A stretch of DNA of 64,000 nt from Catelliglobosispora koreensis DSM 44566 (lineage in GTDB: Bacteria > Actinomycetota > Actinomycetes > Mycobacteriales > Micromonosporaceae): the NCBI RefSeq assembly GCF_000379685.1, contig NZ_KB903272.1, forward strand, positions 522,704 to 586,703, written 5' to 3'. Position 1 is the first letter of the stretch. Each line of letters opens with the position of its first letter. Below, piece by piece: positions 34,506-43,149 of the stretch. The translations under genes and the position numbers were made by a program. The notes beneath the pieces are model-generated. The model was not told the DNA's origin. It ran no database searches and worked only from the letters and a program-made list of their open reading frames with translations.

Positions 34506-35330
34506 TCAGGTTACGAAAATGGTGAAGGCTGCTTCGTGCACCTTGCCGCCGCTTTGAAACTCCAGGAACAGCCGGTATTCACCGCGGTTAGCGAATTGGG
34601 TGTGGAAGGCGATCTCCTCGGTGCCCGGGTGCAGGTGAGCTAAAGCTCCCGTGCGGACCTCGAAAGCGGACAAGTGTGCCGCCGCGCCCAGGTAGGGCTC
34701 CAGCGTGCCGCCAGTGACCGCGAAGCGAAGCAGCGCACCCTCGTTGACTTTGAGGTGAGTCGTGCCATCGAGGCGGCTGACGACATGACCGTCCACCGTG
34801 GCCGAAGCCGCCGGGGCGGGCAGCGGGCGCACCTGGGTGTCGCCCGTGATGATGAAGTTCAGCCCCAGGATCACCGGGTGCAAGGCGTCCCAGCCCTCAG
34901 GTGTGAATTCCGCGAACAGCCGGTAGGACCCGCCGTCAGCGATATCAGCCGTGGTCTTCCAGATCGCTTCGCCAAGCTCGGGATGCAAGTGCTGGTAACC
35001 GCTCAGGTCATCGCGGATGAGGTACAGATGCAGCTGTTTGGTTTGGACGGTCTGGTATTTCTCCAGCGGAATGCCGTCGGGGCCAAAGATCTGGAAGGCG
35101 ATCGGCACCGCCTTGCCGCGCTGCGAGGGCAGCGTGACGGCGCGCATGAGATAGCCGGAGAAGCTGTCCGTCAGGCCATCGCTGTGTGCGACGGGAGAAG
35201 GCGATGGCGCCGCCTCGGAAGGACGTGCTGACCGTCCGGGAAGGACGGCCAGCACGTAGACCACGGTTGCCAGGAAAACGGCACCGATGACGCCATAGAT
35301 CAGTTTACTGTTGAGTGATCTTGACATCAT
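34506..35330 (-). CDS. Membrane-anchored His-rich beta-sandwich protein
   Basis: 274 residues. One N-terminal membrane helix (about 10-30) and a Ser/Pro linker lead to an extracytoplasmic part of two similar beta domains. Each has a Leu/His motif: KQLHLYLIRDDLSGYQHLHPE in the first and LSAFEVRTGALAHLHPGTEE in the second, followed by YRLFAEF and YRLFLEF strands. The repeated HLHP pattern suggests metal (copper?) binding, and similar proteins are annotated near copper-handling genes, but this is weak. The start overlaps the 3' end of the next upstream gene by 26 bp, so the two are co-translated. Confidence 0.65.
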   Translation of the reverse strand: MMSRSLNSKLIYGVIGAVFLATVVYVLAVLPGRSARPSEAAPSPSPVAHSDGLTDSFSGYLMRAVTLPSQRGKAVPIAFQIFGPDGIPLEKYQTVQTKQLHLYLIRDDLSGYQHLHPELGEAIWKTTADIADGGSYRLFAEFTPEGWDALHPVILGLNFIITGDTQVRPLPAPAASATVDGHVVSRLDGTTHLKVNEGALLRFAVTGGTLEPYLGAAAHLSAFEVRTGALAHLHPGTEEIAFHTQFANRGEYRLFLEFQSGGKVHEAAFTIFVT

Positions 35331-37149
35331 CCACGCCGGCTTCGACCAAGCTCGCGCTAGAAGCGTCGGCCGCTGTGATCAGGATGCGGACCGACTGGCC
35401 GGCGTAAGCCGACAGATCCCAGGTGCCCGTCGCCCAAGCCCCGTCGCGGTCATTGGCTCCCGCGTTGAGGTTGAACAACTGCGTCGTCCCTCCATTGTGG
35501 ACAACGCTGACCCGGAAGAAGTCCGCGCTCGACGCGTTGCTGCCGTGCGCGAGGTACCACGACATCGACACGCGCAGGACTCCCGTTGACGGCAAGGTGA
35601 CCGCGGGCGACCTGATGCTCGTGACGCCACCGTCGATGTCATACGCACCGGCGCTAGAGCCCGCGAGCCGTCCTGTCACCAGACAGTTCGTTCCGCTGAC
35701 CGTCGTGCCGAGTTGCTTGGCACCACTGGAGGAGGTCGCCTCCGGGTCGCCGCGTTCCCACGTTCCGGTTGTCGCGGTGTCGGTGCCGCTGGGGTTGGCC
35801 GTCCAGCCCGTCGCGGTTTCGAACGTGTCCTGCCAAACGGTCACTGGGTCGGGGCCACCGCCGCCGGGGTTGTACTTCACGAGCACGAGGCCCTGCTCGA
35901 TCCCGCTGATGGCGATCGTGCCACTGGCGAAGAACGGGTAGGTGTTCCACGCGCCGTTGAAGCCGGTCCCGTTCGCTGAGGGGTAGATGTCGAAATAGCC
36001 CAGCTCGGTGATGCTGTTGGACGCCAGGTTCGTGGTGTCCAGAATCCGCAGTCCGCCACGGTACGACGCCTGATACATCTTCGTGCCGATGATGTAGTGG
36101 TTGTGGTCGGTCGCCGTGTTGGTGGGGGAGATGTAGACGCCAGAGTTGACGGGGGCGTTGAGGTCCGAGACGTTCCAGATGAACGTGCGCGTTCCCGGTG
36201 AGTCCGAGTCGAGCTCGTCGTTCATCGTCAGCCTGGTCATGTCTGGCGTCAGCCAGCCCTGGTGGGTGTACGCCGAGCCGGTGTAACCGGTGCGCGACAA
36301 CTGAACCGGCGCCGCCTTGTTGGTCACGTCGACGATCGTGAGCGTGTCGGTGTTGTAGTTGAAGCAGATCTCGCGGCCCACGTAGGTGGTGTCCGGGCCG
36401 TTGTAGATCACGCACTGGTTCTCGTGCACGTAACCGTCATTGCTGACGCAGCCGGCGCCAACGGGGTTCTTCGGGTTCTGCACGTTGACGAAGTGGACGC
36501 CGCCGCTGCACGTGTTGGTGCCGACAGCGAAGATGTAGCCCGTCTGCTCGTTGACCGCGAGCGTGTGCGAGTTGCCGAAGCCAGTGTAGCGCGCGTCCGC
36601 CGTGAACGTCTGTGGCGTGGTCACGCCACGCAACCGGGTCAGGTCGAAGACCTGCATGCCGTGCGTGCTGATGGAGTCCGCGCCGATGAAGGCGTGGTTG
36701 GCGTAGACCTTGATGTCGCGCCATGAGCTAGAGGTGCCGTTGTGTGACGGCAGGTTGCCCAAGTAGACAGGTGCTGTGGGCACGGTGACGTCGATGAACG
36801 CCGCACCGTTGCTCCGGCCAAAGATGATGTACTCCTTGCCGGTCGTGGAGTCGGTCCACCCCCACATGCTGTTTCCGTTGCCGCCGCCCATAGCCGACAG
36901 CGGAAGCACGCTGAGCAGATCGATGTTGCTGCACGGGTATCCGCCCGCTGAACCACCGGAACACGTGGCCGCCGCCTGAGCGCTCAGGCCATCGCCGAAA
37001 CGCACCGCTGGTTCATGGTCGGCCATGATCTTGCGAAGTTCTTCTTTGCCTTCGGGGCTGTTGGGGTCATGGCCCCAGCTGGCTGTCGCCGTCAGCGTGA
37101 GGGCGATCAGCCCCGCCACGACGCCAGCCATACGCAAGGTTCGCCGCAT
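35305..37149 (-). CDS. Secreted choice-of-anchor B (LVIVD-repeat) protein with C-terminal jelly-roll domain
   Basis: 614 residues. A Sec signal peptide (about 1-26) is followed by a beta-propeller-like region of LVIVD-type repeats (GAAFIDVTVPTAPVYLGNLP, GVHFVNVQNPKNPVGAGCV, LTIVDVTNKAAPVQLSRTG, LRILDTTNLASNSITELG), the choice-of-anchor B family. After a Gly/Pro linker (near 430) comes a separate beta domain of about 180 residues (WQDTFETATGWTANPSG to AGVDDVKI), like the MAM/jelly-roll modules at the ends of secreted hydrolases. No catalytic site is visible; adhesive or scaffold role likely. A GGGAG ribosome site precedes the ATG. Confidence 0.8.
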   Translation of the reverse strand: MRRTLRMAGVVAGLIALTLTATASWGHDPNSPEGKEELRKIMADHEPAVRFGDGLSAQAAATCSGGSAGGYPCSNIDLLSVLPLSAMGGGNGNSMWGWTDSTTGKEYIIFGRSNGAAFIDVTVPTAPVYLGNLPSHNGTSSSWRDIKVYANHAFIGADSISTHGMQVFDLTRLRGVTTPQTFTADARYTGFGNSHTLAVNEQTGYIFAVGTNTCSGGVHFVNVQNPKNPVGAGCVSNDGYVHENQCVIYNGPDTTYVGREICFNYNTDTLTIVDVTNKAAPVQLSRTGYTGSAYTHQGWLTPDMTRLTMNDELDSDSPGTRTFIWNVSDLNAPVNSGVYISPTNTATDHNHYIIGTKMYQASYRGGLRILDTTNLASNSITELGYFDIYPSANGTGFNGAWNTYPFFASGTIAISGIEQGLVLVKYNPGGGGPDPVTVWQDTFETATGWTANPSGTDTATTGTWERGDPEATSSSGAKQLGTTVSGTNCLVTGRLAGSSAGAYDIDGGVTSIRSPAVTLPSTGVLRVSMSWYLAHGSNASSADFFRVSVVHNGGTTQLFNLNAGANDRDGAWATGTWDLSAYAGQSVRILITAADASSASLVEAGVDDVKITQQ

Positions 37150-37596
37150 GATGAGGCTCCCATTTCCATCGAGGGTGCTTCATCGTTGCATGCCTATATC
37201 TGGTCGAGCAATGCCTGATCTTCACAGGTCTGCCCTGCTCACCTAGGCGCTCAAGCGGTGATCGCGACTGTCCGTAATGGCCACCACATTATCGCGTGAT
37301 GAAATGCAGAATTGGCATACATCAATTTTGAAGTGGATCATTCACGATTAATTGACATTTTTGCCAGTCATTCGATTAGTTTCAATGTCGAAATCTGTAC
37401 ATAGCTTGACGTCGCGACCGTTGTGCATTTTCATTGACGTTGACGGAACGTTAAATGTTGTCAGGATCAACAATGTGCGGCGGTCGCGGCCGAACCCCTT
37501 GCCGCGCCGCCCTTTCCGACCCAACCCACCCTGATCGGTGCTGGTCACAACCGTGCCCACTGGCCGGTGAGGGCTGCGGAGAGAAAGGCGGTTCAG
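37150..37596. other. AT-rich divergent regulatory region upstream of the hydrazine operon
   Basis: 447 bp without a credible gene. In 37321-37380 only 19 of 60 bases are G or C, in strong contrast to the flanks. It carries repeated TTGAC motifs: TTGACA 37352-37357, TTGACG 37406-37411, 37434-37439 and 37440-37445. These could be -35 elements or activator sites; I could not pair them with a convincing -10. A minus-strand open frame across it has no protein-like features. Confidence 0.5.
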
Positions 37597-37947
37597 GTGC
37601 AGAAATTCGACTATTCGAAAACGCAGAATCATGCGGTCGGAATTGTCGATGTAGCCCGATGGGAGCAGTATTCGCAAGCTAATGATTTCCCATTCAAAGC
37701 GATGTGGTATTGCATTCCGCCGGGCGGTAACAGCCCGCTCGACCAGCATCCAGAAATTGAGCTCTCCCTCGTCATGCGAGGCGAGGCGACTGTCGAATCT
37801 GGAGGGACGCGCACCGTGGTCAAGCAGGGTTCGGCGTTCCTCATGAGCACGACGGAGCCGCACATCGTGCACAACACCTCCGACGAGCCACTGCTGATTT
37901 TTAGCGCCTATTGGATGCCCGATGGCGTCGTGGAAGGCCAGCCATGA
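37597..37947 (+). CDS. Cupin-domain protein, predicted hydrazine-forming subunit
   Basis: 116 residues, a single small cupin barrel. Likely metal ligands are His51 and Glu55 (LDQHPEIELSLVMRGE) and His92 (PHIVHNTSDEP). In hydrazine synthetases such as Spb40 a cupin domain is fused to a MetRS-like domain; the cupin converts the ester of N6-hydroxylysine and an amino acid into an N-N linked product. Here the cupin is a separate protein whose stop overlaps the MetRS-like start (ATGA), so the two are made together. GTG 37597 has GAAAGG 8 nt upstream; an in-frame GTG at 37567 is possible. The metabolic role is inferred from the neighbours. Confidence 0.75.
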   Translation: MQKFDYSKTQNHAVGIVDVARWEQYSQANDFPFKAMWYCIPPGGNSPLDQHPEIELSLVMRGEATVESGGTRTVVKQGSAFLMSTTEPHIVHNTSDEPLLIFSAYWMPDGVVEGQP

Positions 37948-39290
37948 CAGGCCGCCAGCTCACCGTGATCACGATGCCGCAGCCCACCGCCAACGGCCCA
38001 CTTCATGTGGGTCATCTTTCTGGGCCCTACATCGCGGCTGACATCGCCGCTCGGGCGGCACGCGCGAGCGGGGCCGAGGTGCTCGTGTCCACGGGACTCG
38101 ACATCCATCAGAACTATGTGCTCGTCCGGGCGCAACGCGAGGGTGTGTCCGTCGAGTCCATGATGGAAGAGTTCCGGGGCCAGATCACCGAGACGTATCA
38201 GCGGGCCGGCATCAACTACGACCTGTTCACCGATCCGCTCGAGCCCGACCACGACGAGACCATCGCTGGGCTAGCCGCTTGGCTTGTCGCGTCTGGCCGA
38301 GTACCCATGATGGATTTTGATCTGAAGATTTGCCCGTCGTGTGACATGACGCTGCATCACTTCTATGTCGCCGGGCGATGTTCCTGGTGCCGCGAAGGTG
38401 CCGCTGGCGGTGCGTGTGAGGGATGCGGTGCCTTCACCAGTGCCCAGGATCTGATCGACCCTGTGTGTACGGCGTGTGGCGGGCAACCGCACACGGTCAC
38501 CACGACGCTGCCCGTGCTGCGCATGGAGGAATTCCGTGAGCAGCTGACCGCCATGTGGATGCGGGCCGAACTGCCCAGCCGCGTGCGCCGTCTGATCCAG
38601 CATCACCTTGAGGCCGGTTTGCCGGATGTGCCCATCGCTTATCCCACCAACTGGGGCATCCCGGGAACCGGGCCGCTCGCGGGACTGCGGCTCGACCCCT
38701 ACACCGAGGTCGCTCTGACCGACCTCGTCAACATCGCCCGCGGTGTCAACCCGCGAGCGTCCACCGTGGACGATTACCGGGCGGCGTGGCAGGAGGTCAG
38801 CGAGCTCTGGCACTTCCACGGCATGGACAACTCGTTCTGGTACGCCCTCTACTGGCCGGCCGTGTTCGCGGCGATGGGCATTGACCCGCTTCCGTTGTCG
38901 GGAGTGGTGGCCAACGAGTTCTACACCCTCGACGGGCTGAAGTTCTCGACCAGCCGCAACCATGCCGTGTGGGCCAACGAGATCCTGAGTGAGGAAGACC
39001 CGCGGATCGTCCGCCTCTACCTCGCGTGGGACCGCCCGGACCGCTATGCCAGCGACTTCACCCGCGAATCGTTCGCCGCGTTTCGCGACCTGGTCGCACC
39101 GCTTCTCGACGGTACGCACGAGCCACACAAACTGGCCGAACCGCTGCGCGAGGCTGAACGCGTGCGCAGTCTCGACGCCTTGCGGCTCAAGGGATTCGAC
39201 GCTGCTTTGGCGGCCCGTGGCCTGATCACTCTGCTGCAAACGGGAGAGCAGGTCGACGGGACGCTCCGAAGCGCTCTGACAGGGGAGTGA
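37944..39290 (+). CDS. Stand-alone MetRS-like adenylating enzyme, predicted hydrazine synthetase subunit
   Basis: 448 residues of class I methionyl-tRNA-synthetase type: HVGH (21-24, the HIGH motif), four CxxC knuckles (130/133, 146/149, 158/161, 175/178) for zinc, YPTNWGIPG (233-241), and KFSTS (333-337, the KMSKS counterpart). Only about 110 residues follow KFSTS, too few for a normal anticodon-binding domain, so it is unlikely to be a working MetRS. In the s56-p1 and formycin/pyrazofurin pathways the equivalent domain activates glycine or glutamate and transfers it to the hydroxylamine of N6-hydroxylysine. Gene order (cupin, MetRS-like, DAO, N-hydroxylase) supports the same role; amino-acid choice is unknown. 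Confidence 0.8.
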   Translation: MTGRQLTVITMPQPTANGPLHVGHLSGPYIAADIAARAARASGAEVLVSTGLDIHQNYVLVRAQREGVSVESMMEEFRGQITETYQRAGINYDLFTDPLEPDHDETIAGLAAWLVASGRVPMMDFDLKICPSCDMTLHHFYVAGRCSWCREGAAGGACEGCGAFTSAQDLIDPVCTACGGQPHTVTTTLPVLRMEEFREQLTAMWMRAELPSRVRRLIQHHLEAGLPDVPIAYPTNWGIPGTGPLAGLRLDPYTEVALTDLVNIARGVNPRASTVDDYRAAWQEVSELWHFHGMDNSFWYALYWPAVFAAMGIDPLPLSGVVANEFYTLDGLKFSTSRNHAVWANEILSEEDPRIVRLYLAWDRPDRYASDFTRESFAAFRDLVAPLLDGTHEPHKLAEPLREAERVRSLDALRLKGFDAALAARGLITLLQTGEQVDGTLRSALTGE

Positions 39291-39294
39291 CGGG

Positions 39295-40272
39295 ATGCAT
39301 GTCTGTGTGATCGGCGGTGGCATCGCCGGAAGCCTGCTGGCCTGGCGGCTGATTCAGCAACCGGGCATCCAAGTGGACGTGTTCGCGGGCACGCACCGCG
39401 ACCTCGACGCGACCGAGGCCTCCGGCGGCGGAGTGCGCGGCTACGAAAGCGATCCAGAGCAACGCGCCCTTGCCCTGACCAGCCTCATGGAGTTGTTAGA
39501 CAGCCGGGTCCTGCGGGACTGGGCTGACTATCACCGCACCGGATCGGCCTACCTGCAATGGCCAAACCAGGCCGTCGCCGCGGCGGTGTCCGAAGTGGAC
39601 AGTGCCCTGAACGGGTCGGCGGAACTCAAACCAGCCTTCAAACTCGGCTGGCACGGGACGCCGCAGGGAGCGGTCGCGATCGTGGAACGGTTAGCCGGCT
39701 ACATCTCGCCGGCGAGTTTGCGGCGCCACGTGCTGACCGAAGTGGCACGCCGCGCGACTGTCCGCGAAGGTAACCTGACCCACCCGCACAAGGGCTATGA
39801 CAAAGTCGTGCTCGCGACGGGTGCCTGGACGCCGGAACTGTTGCGCCGCAACGGGTATTCAGATGACGGTTACCAGACCAAGGCGATTCAGTACACGATC
39901 TACCGCACGGGCCGCTGGCTGCCGCCGGTTTTCGTGGACGAGATCTCCGGGCTCTACGGGCGTCCCTCCGCCCGCGGGCTGCTCCTCGGTCTGCCCACTC
40001 AAGACTGGGATGTGGCGCCGGCTCACGGCATACCAGCGGAAGGTCTTGAAGAAAAAGCGGCGAAGCTCGCGGCTGCCCGCTTCCCTGAGTTGCGCCTAGG
40101 CCCGGTCGTGGCCCGCCGGATGGGCGTTGATTGCTACACCAGCCAACCGGGTCTTCGGCTACGGCCTGTCGACAACCGCCTCTACACCTTTACCGGAGGG
40201 TCGGGCGGCTCGGTAAAGACCGCTCTGGCCGCTAGCCAAATAGCAGCCAGAGCGCTAACAAGCAGCCGGTGA
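39295..40272 (+). CDS. DAO-family FAD-dependent oxidoreductase
   Basis: 325 residues. The N-terminal dinucleotide motif VIGGGIAGSLLAWRL binds FAD; later come VVLATGAWTPELLRR and a C-terminal GGSGGSVKTALAASQIAARAL, as in D-amino-acid oxidase/glycine oxidase enzymes. In hydrazine pathways the matching enzyme (Spb39, PyrL/ForL type) oxidises the N-N linked lysine conjugate, releasing a hydrazino acid (hydrazinoacetic acid if glycine was used) and 2-aminoadipate semialdehyde. It follows the MetRS-like gene by 4 bp. Two TTA codons (39496, 39691) are present, but TTA also occurs in housekeeping genes here. Confidence 0.8.
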   Translation: MHVCVIGGGIAGSLLAWRLIQQPGIQVDVFAGTHRDLDATEASGGGVRGYESDPEQRALALTSLMELLDSRVLRDWADYHRTGSAYLQWPNQAVAAAVSEVDSALNGSAELKPAFKLGWHGTPQGAVAIVERLAGYISPASLRRHVLTEVARRATVREGNLTHPHKGYDKVVLATGAWTPELLRRNGYSDDGYQTKAIQYTIYRTGRWLPPVFVDEISGLYGRPSARGLLLGLPTQDWDVAPAHGIPAEGLEEKAAKLAAARFPELRLGPVVARRMGVDCYTSQPGLRLRPVDNRLYTFTGGSGGSVKTALAASQIAARALTSSR

Positions 40273-40322
40273 CCGCCGACGCTGTTGTTCTCCCCCTCAT
40301 CACAAAAGGAGAGATCCCCACT

Positions 40323-41582
40323 ATGACAGACCACCCCTCTTACTTCGCCGTCGGCATCGGCGCGGGTCCATCGAACCTCAGCCTCGCGGCCCTGTTCGAG
40401 ACGGCGACCACCAAGCGGATCGCGCTGTTTGACCGGCAGCCCGGACCAGCCTGGCACTCCGACCTGCTCTACTCCGGCGTGCGCATGCAGACCGGCTGGC
40501 TCAAGGACCTGGTGTCGCTTGTGGACCCCCGCCACAAGCTGACCTTCCACAACTACCTGGTCACGACCGGGCGGCTCTACGCCCTGCTCAACGCGCAGTT
40601 CGACGCCATCCCGCGCATCGAATACCAGCGCTACCTGACCTGGGCCGCCGAGCAGATCAACGATATTTACTACAGCGTAAATATTGACAAGATTTCACTT
40701 ACCGATGACGGTTTCGTTGTGTATTCCGGGGACCGTGTCATGGCGCAAGCGGAGCACCTGGTCCTCGGCGTCGGCACGCAGCCGTTCCTGCCGGAGGAGT
40801 TCTCCGGGATGCCCGCTGACAAGGTGTTCATCGCCGACGATCTGCGCAAGCGGTTGCCCGCGATGACGGATCGCGATGCTCCGGTGGCCGTGGTGGGTGC
40901 GGGCCAGACCGGCGTCGAGTGCGTGTTCCGCTTGCTGGGAGCCGGTTTCACCAACATCCAGTGGTTCGGGCGCAAGCAGTGGTTCCAGAGCATCGACGAC
41001 TCGCCTATCGCCAACGATATGTACCGTCCGTCGCATGTGGACTTCCTGCAGGGACTCACGCGATCGACCCGTAAACAGCTCATCGCCGATCACAAGCTCA
41101 CCGGCGACGCGCTGACCCCAGGAGCGTTGAGGGCGCTCTATCAGGCCAACTACGACGGCATGCTCGAACTCGGGCGCTACCCGGTGACGCTGCTTCCGTA
41201 CCGTGACGTGACCGGCATAGCGGAGGATGGAGACGGCCTCGTCCTGAGGTGCACGGCACCTGACCGGCGTGAAGAGCACCCGGCGCGTTATGTCGTCGTG
41301 GCGGCCGGCCGGCGCAGCGTTCCGATGCCCTTCGATGACGACCTGCGCGAGCGGCTCGACCTCGACGACGACAACGAAATGATCGTCGAGTCCGACTATG
41401 CCGTCAGCTTCAAAGGCATGAACGGGCACCGGATCTACGCCCTGAACCACAGCCGGTACAGCCACGGGCTGACCAACGCCGGCTTGACCCAGCTGCCGGT
41501 GCGGGCGGCACGCGTCATCAATTCCATGACCGGCGAGGAGGTCTTCCGCATCGCCGACGAGCTGACGTCAGTGCGGTGGTAA
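40323..41582 (+). CDS. Lysine/ornithine N-monooxygenase (SidA/IucD type)
   Basis: 419 residues of a flavin N-hydroxylase. FAD motif GIGAGPSNLSLA (11-22), substrate-side segment MQTGWLKDLVSLVDP, and NADPH motif VVGAGQTGVECVF. The family's usual ATGY segment is VAAGRRSVP here. It hydroxylates the side-chain amine of lysine or ornithine; with these neighbours lysine is expected, giving N6-hydroxylysine, the first step of the known hydrazine pathways. ATG 40323 has AAGGAGAG upstream; a GTG overlapping the DAO stop (40269) would add 18 residues unlike the family. No siderophore ligase or NRPS is nearby, which argues against a siderophore role. Confidence 0.85.
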   Translation: MTDHPSYFAVGIGAGPSNLSLAALFETATTKRIALFDRQPGPAWHSDLLYSGVRMQTGWLKDLVSLVDPRHKLTFHNYLVTTGRLYALLNAQFDAIPRIEYQRYLTWAAEQINDIYYSVNIDKISLTDDGFVVYSGDRVMAQAEHLVLGVGTQPFLPEEFSGMPADKVFIADDLRKRLPAMTDRDAPVAVVGAGQTGVECVFRLLGAGFTNIQWFGRKQWFQSIDDSPIANDMYRPSHVDFLQGLTRSTRKQLIADHKLTGDALTPGALRALYQANYDGMLELGRYPVTLLPYRDVTGIAEDGDGLVLRCTAPDRREEHPARYVVVAAGRRSVPMPFDDDLRERLDLDDDNEMIVESDYAVSFKGMNGHRIYALNHSRYSHGLTNAGLTQLPVRAARVINSMTGEEVFRIADELTSVRW

Positions 41583-41585
41583 GCC

Positions 41586-41942
41586 ATGACCGTTAGCTAC
41601 GACGGGCGGGTCTTCGTGCCTACCAAGGTTTCGCCGCCCGTCACGCCGACGCCGGACACCCCGCGCGGGGTGTTCCGGCAGCAGGGTGACCTCGTCTCGG
41701 TGGAGTTCTCCGGTGGCTGGCTGCGCAGCGGCTGGCTCGTCGGGGTCTGCCGCCCAGACGGCTGTGTCGATGGCGTTTACTGCCTGGCCTTCGGCAACGG
41801 CGACCTCGTCGCCGGGAGTTGTGTCTACGTCCCAACCGTTTTGGACGACGGCCGGCTCCGGATCGCCGAGCAATGGCGCAGAATCGACGGATCGACAGGT
41901 GTCTCAACCATAGAAGAAGTAAGGGAGCTCAACCATGGATGA
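41586..41942 (+). CDS. Small predicted beta-barrel protein of unknown role
   Basis: 118 residues, almost all predicted beta strands, in a repeating pattern (YDGRVFVPTKVS, FRQQGDLVSVEFSGGWLRSGWLVGVC, GVYCLAFGNGDLVAGSCVYVPTVLDDGRLRIAEQW). Proteins of this look are scattered in bacteria and often misnamed n-acetylglutamate synthase; there is no acetyltransferase motif. It lies 3 bp after the N-hydroxylase and overlaps the first ATP-grasp gene by 8 bp, so it belongs to the operon. It might bind an intermediate or protect from a reactive product; this is a guess. Confidence 0.65.
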   Translation: MTVSYDGRVFVPTKVSPPVTPTPDTPRGVFRQQGDLVSVEFSGGWLRSGWLVGVCRPDGCVDGVYCLAFGNGDLVAGSCVYVPTVLDDGRLRIAEQWRRIDGSTGVSTIEEVRELNHG

Positions 41943-43149
41943 CCGCCCACATTTGCTGGTCATTGCCACTGGGATGCGGCTGTTCCGCGAATACCTCCTG
42001 CGGAGCATCTGCACCCAGTACCGGATCCACATGTTCCTGCACGCCGAACCGACGTGGGAAAAGGAGTACATCTCCGGGTGGACCGTTCTTGAGACCACAT
42101 TGGACGCTTCGCTGCTGTCCGAGACGGCTCGCTCGCTTAACGCGAAGGACCCTGTCCACGGAGTGCTGTGCTGGGACGAGGCCCGGATTCTGCAGGCGTC
42201 ACACGCGGCTGCCGCCCTGGGCCTGCCCGGCGGCGATCCCCTGATGATTAACCGTTGCCGGGACAAGCACCTGACGCGCCAAGCACTTGAGGCGGCCGGG
42301 GTGCCACAGCCACGGTCGATTCTGGTGGACACCGTCGATGACGCTCTCGCCGCGGCCGCGGAAATCGGGTACCCGATCATCCTGAAGCCACGTGCCCTGG
42401 CGGCCAGCCTCGGTGTGGTCAAGGTGAACGACCCCGACGAACTCAAGGCGCAGTGGGACTTCGCCCACGACACGACCGCTCCCGAGGCGCCGCACTATGA
42501 CGTCAAGGTGCTCGCCGAAGAGTTCGCCGATGGCTATGAAATCAGCATCGACTCGGCCGTCTACCAGGGCAAGGCGCACCCGTTCTGCTTGGCGCGCAAG
42601 GAACTTGGCTACTTCCCCTACGCCGAGGAGGTCGGGCACTACGTCGACGCCAACGACCCCCTGTGGCAGGACGCCTCGTTGCTGGACATGCTGCAGAAGA
42701 CCCACGAGGCGCTCGGCTTCACCGATGGCGTCACCCACACCGAGATCATGATGACGTCGTCTGGACCTAAAGTGATCGAGGTCAACGGGCGCATCGGCGG
42801 CGACATGATTCCCTATCTCGGCATGCGCGCCAACGGGGTCGACCCGGGGCTCAACGCCGCGGCGGTCGCCTGTGGCCGGGCACCCGATGTCACGCCTTCG
42901 CTTTCGCAATGCGGTGGAGTGCGGTTCTTCTACCCGGCCGAGGACGACACGGTGCTGGGAGACGTCACGTTCTCGACTGTTCCTGAAGGCGCTGACCTTC
43001 TCGTGCCGCTCATGCAACCGGGCGCGACCGCGTCACCGCCGCCCAAGGGCACGCTCATCGGCCGCATCGCTTACGCCACCGCGGTCGCTTCGTCTATCGA
43101 CGAGTGCCGCTCGGCGCTTGACTCCCTTCAGGACGGTCTCAAATGGTAA
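41935..43149 (+). CDS. ATP-grasp ligase 1 (L-amino-acid ligase type)
   Basis: 404 residues. ATP-grasp core: GYPIILKPRALAASLGVVKV (ATP lysine), VLAEEFADGYEISIDSAV, and the Mg-binding THTEIMMTSSGPKVIEVNGRIGGDMIP. The C-terminal domain resembles amino-acid ligases that make dipeptides by forming an acyl phosphate with ATP. In this operon it would join an amino acid to the hydrazine unit or to another amino acid. Overlaps the preceding gene by 8 bp and the MFS gene by 7 bp. Substrates cannot be read from sequence. Confidence 0.82.
   Translation: MDDRPHLLVIATGMRLFREYLLRSICTQYRIHMFLHAEPTWEKEYISGWTVLETTLDASLLSETARSLNAKDPVHGVLCWDEARILQASHAAAALGLPGGDPLMINRCRDKHLTRQALEAAGVPQPRSILVDTVDDALAAAAEIGYPIILKPRALAASLGVVKVNDPDELKAQWDFAHDTTAPEAPHYDVKVLAEEFADGYEISIDSAVYQGKAHPFCLARKELGYFPYAEEVGHYVDANDPLWQDASLLDMLQKTHEALGFTDGVTHTEIMMTSSGPKVIEVNGRIGGDMIPYLGMRANGVDPGLNAAAVACGRAPDVTPSLSQCGGVRFFYPAEDDTVLGDVTFSTVPEGADLLVPLMQPGATASPPPKGTLIGRIAYATAVASSIDECRSALDSLQDGLKW

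Noticed and set aside
37348..37872. Minus-strand open frame across the AT-rich region and the cupin gene
   Set aside because: No domain or signal features, and it overlaps a gene with clear cupin motifs.
37944..39290. Housekeeping methionyl-tRNA synthetase
   Set aside because: Too short after KFSTS for an anticodon-binding domain and embedded in a biosynthetic operon next to a cupin and an N-hydroxylase.
39496..39693. TTA codons in the DAO gene as a sign of bldA control of the cluster
   Set aside because: TTA codons also occur early in alaX and twice in the TRIC-like gene, so they are not restricted to special genes here.
40323..41582. Siderophore biosynthesis as the role of the N-hydroxylase
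   Set aside because: No siderophore synthetase, NRPS, acyltransferase or iron transporter lies nearby, while the full hydrazine gene set does.
41586..41942. n-Acetylglutamate synthase
   Set aside because: This common database name does not fit: there is no acetyltransferase motif and the protein is a small all-beta chain.
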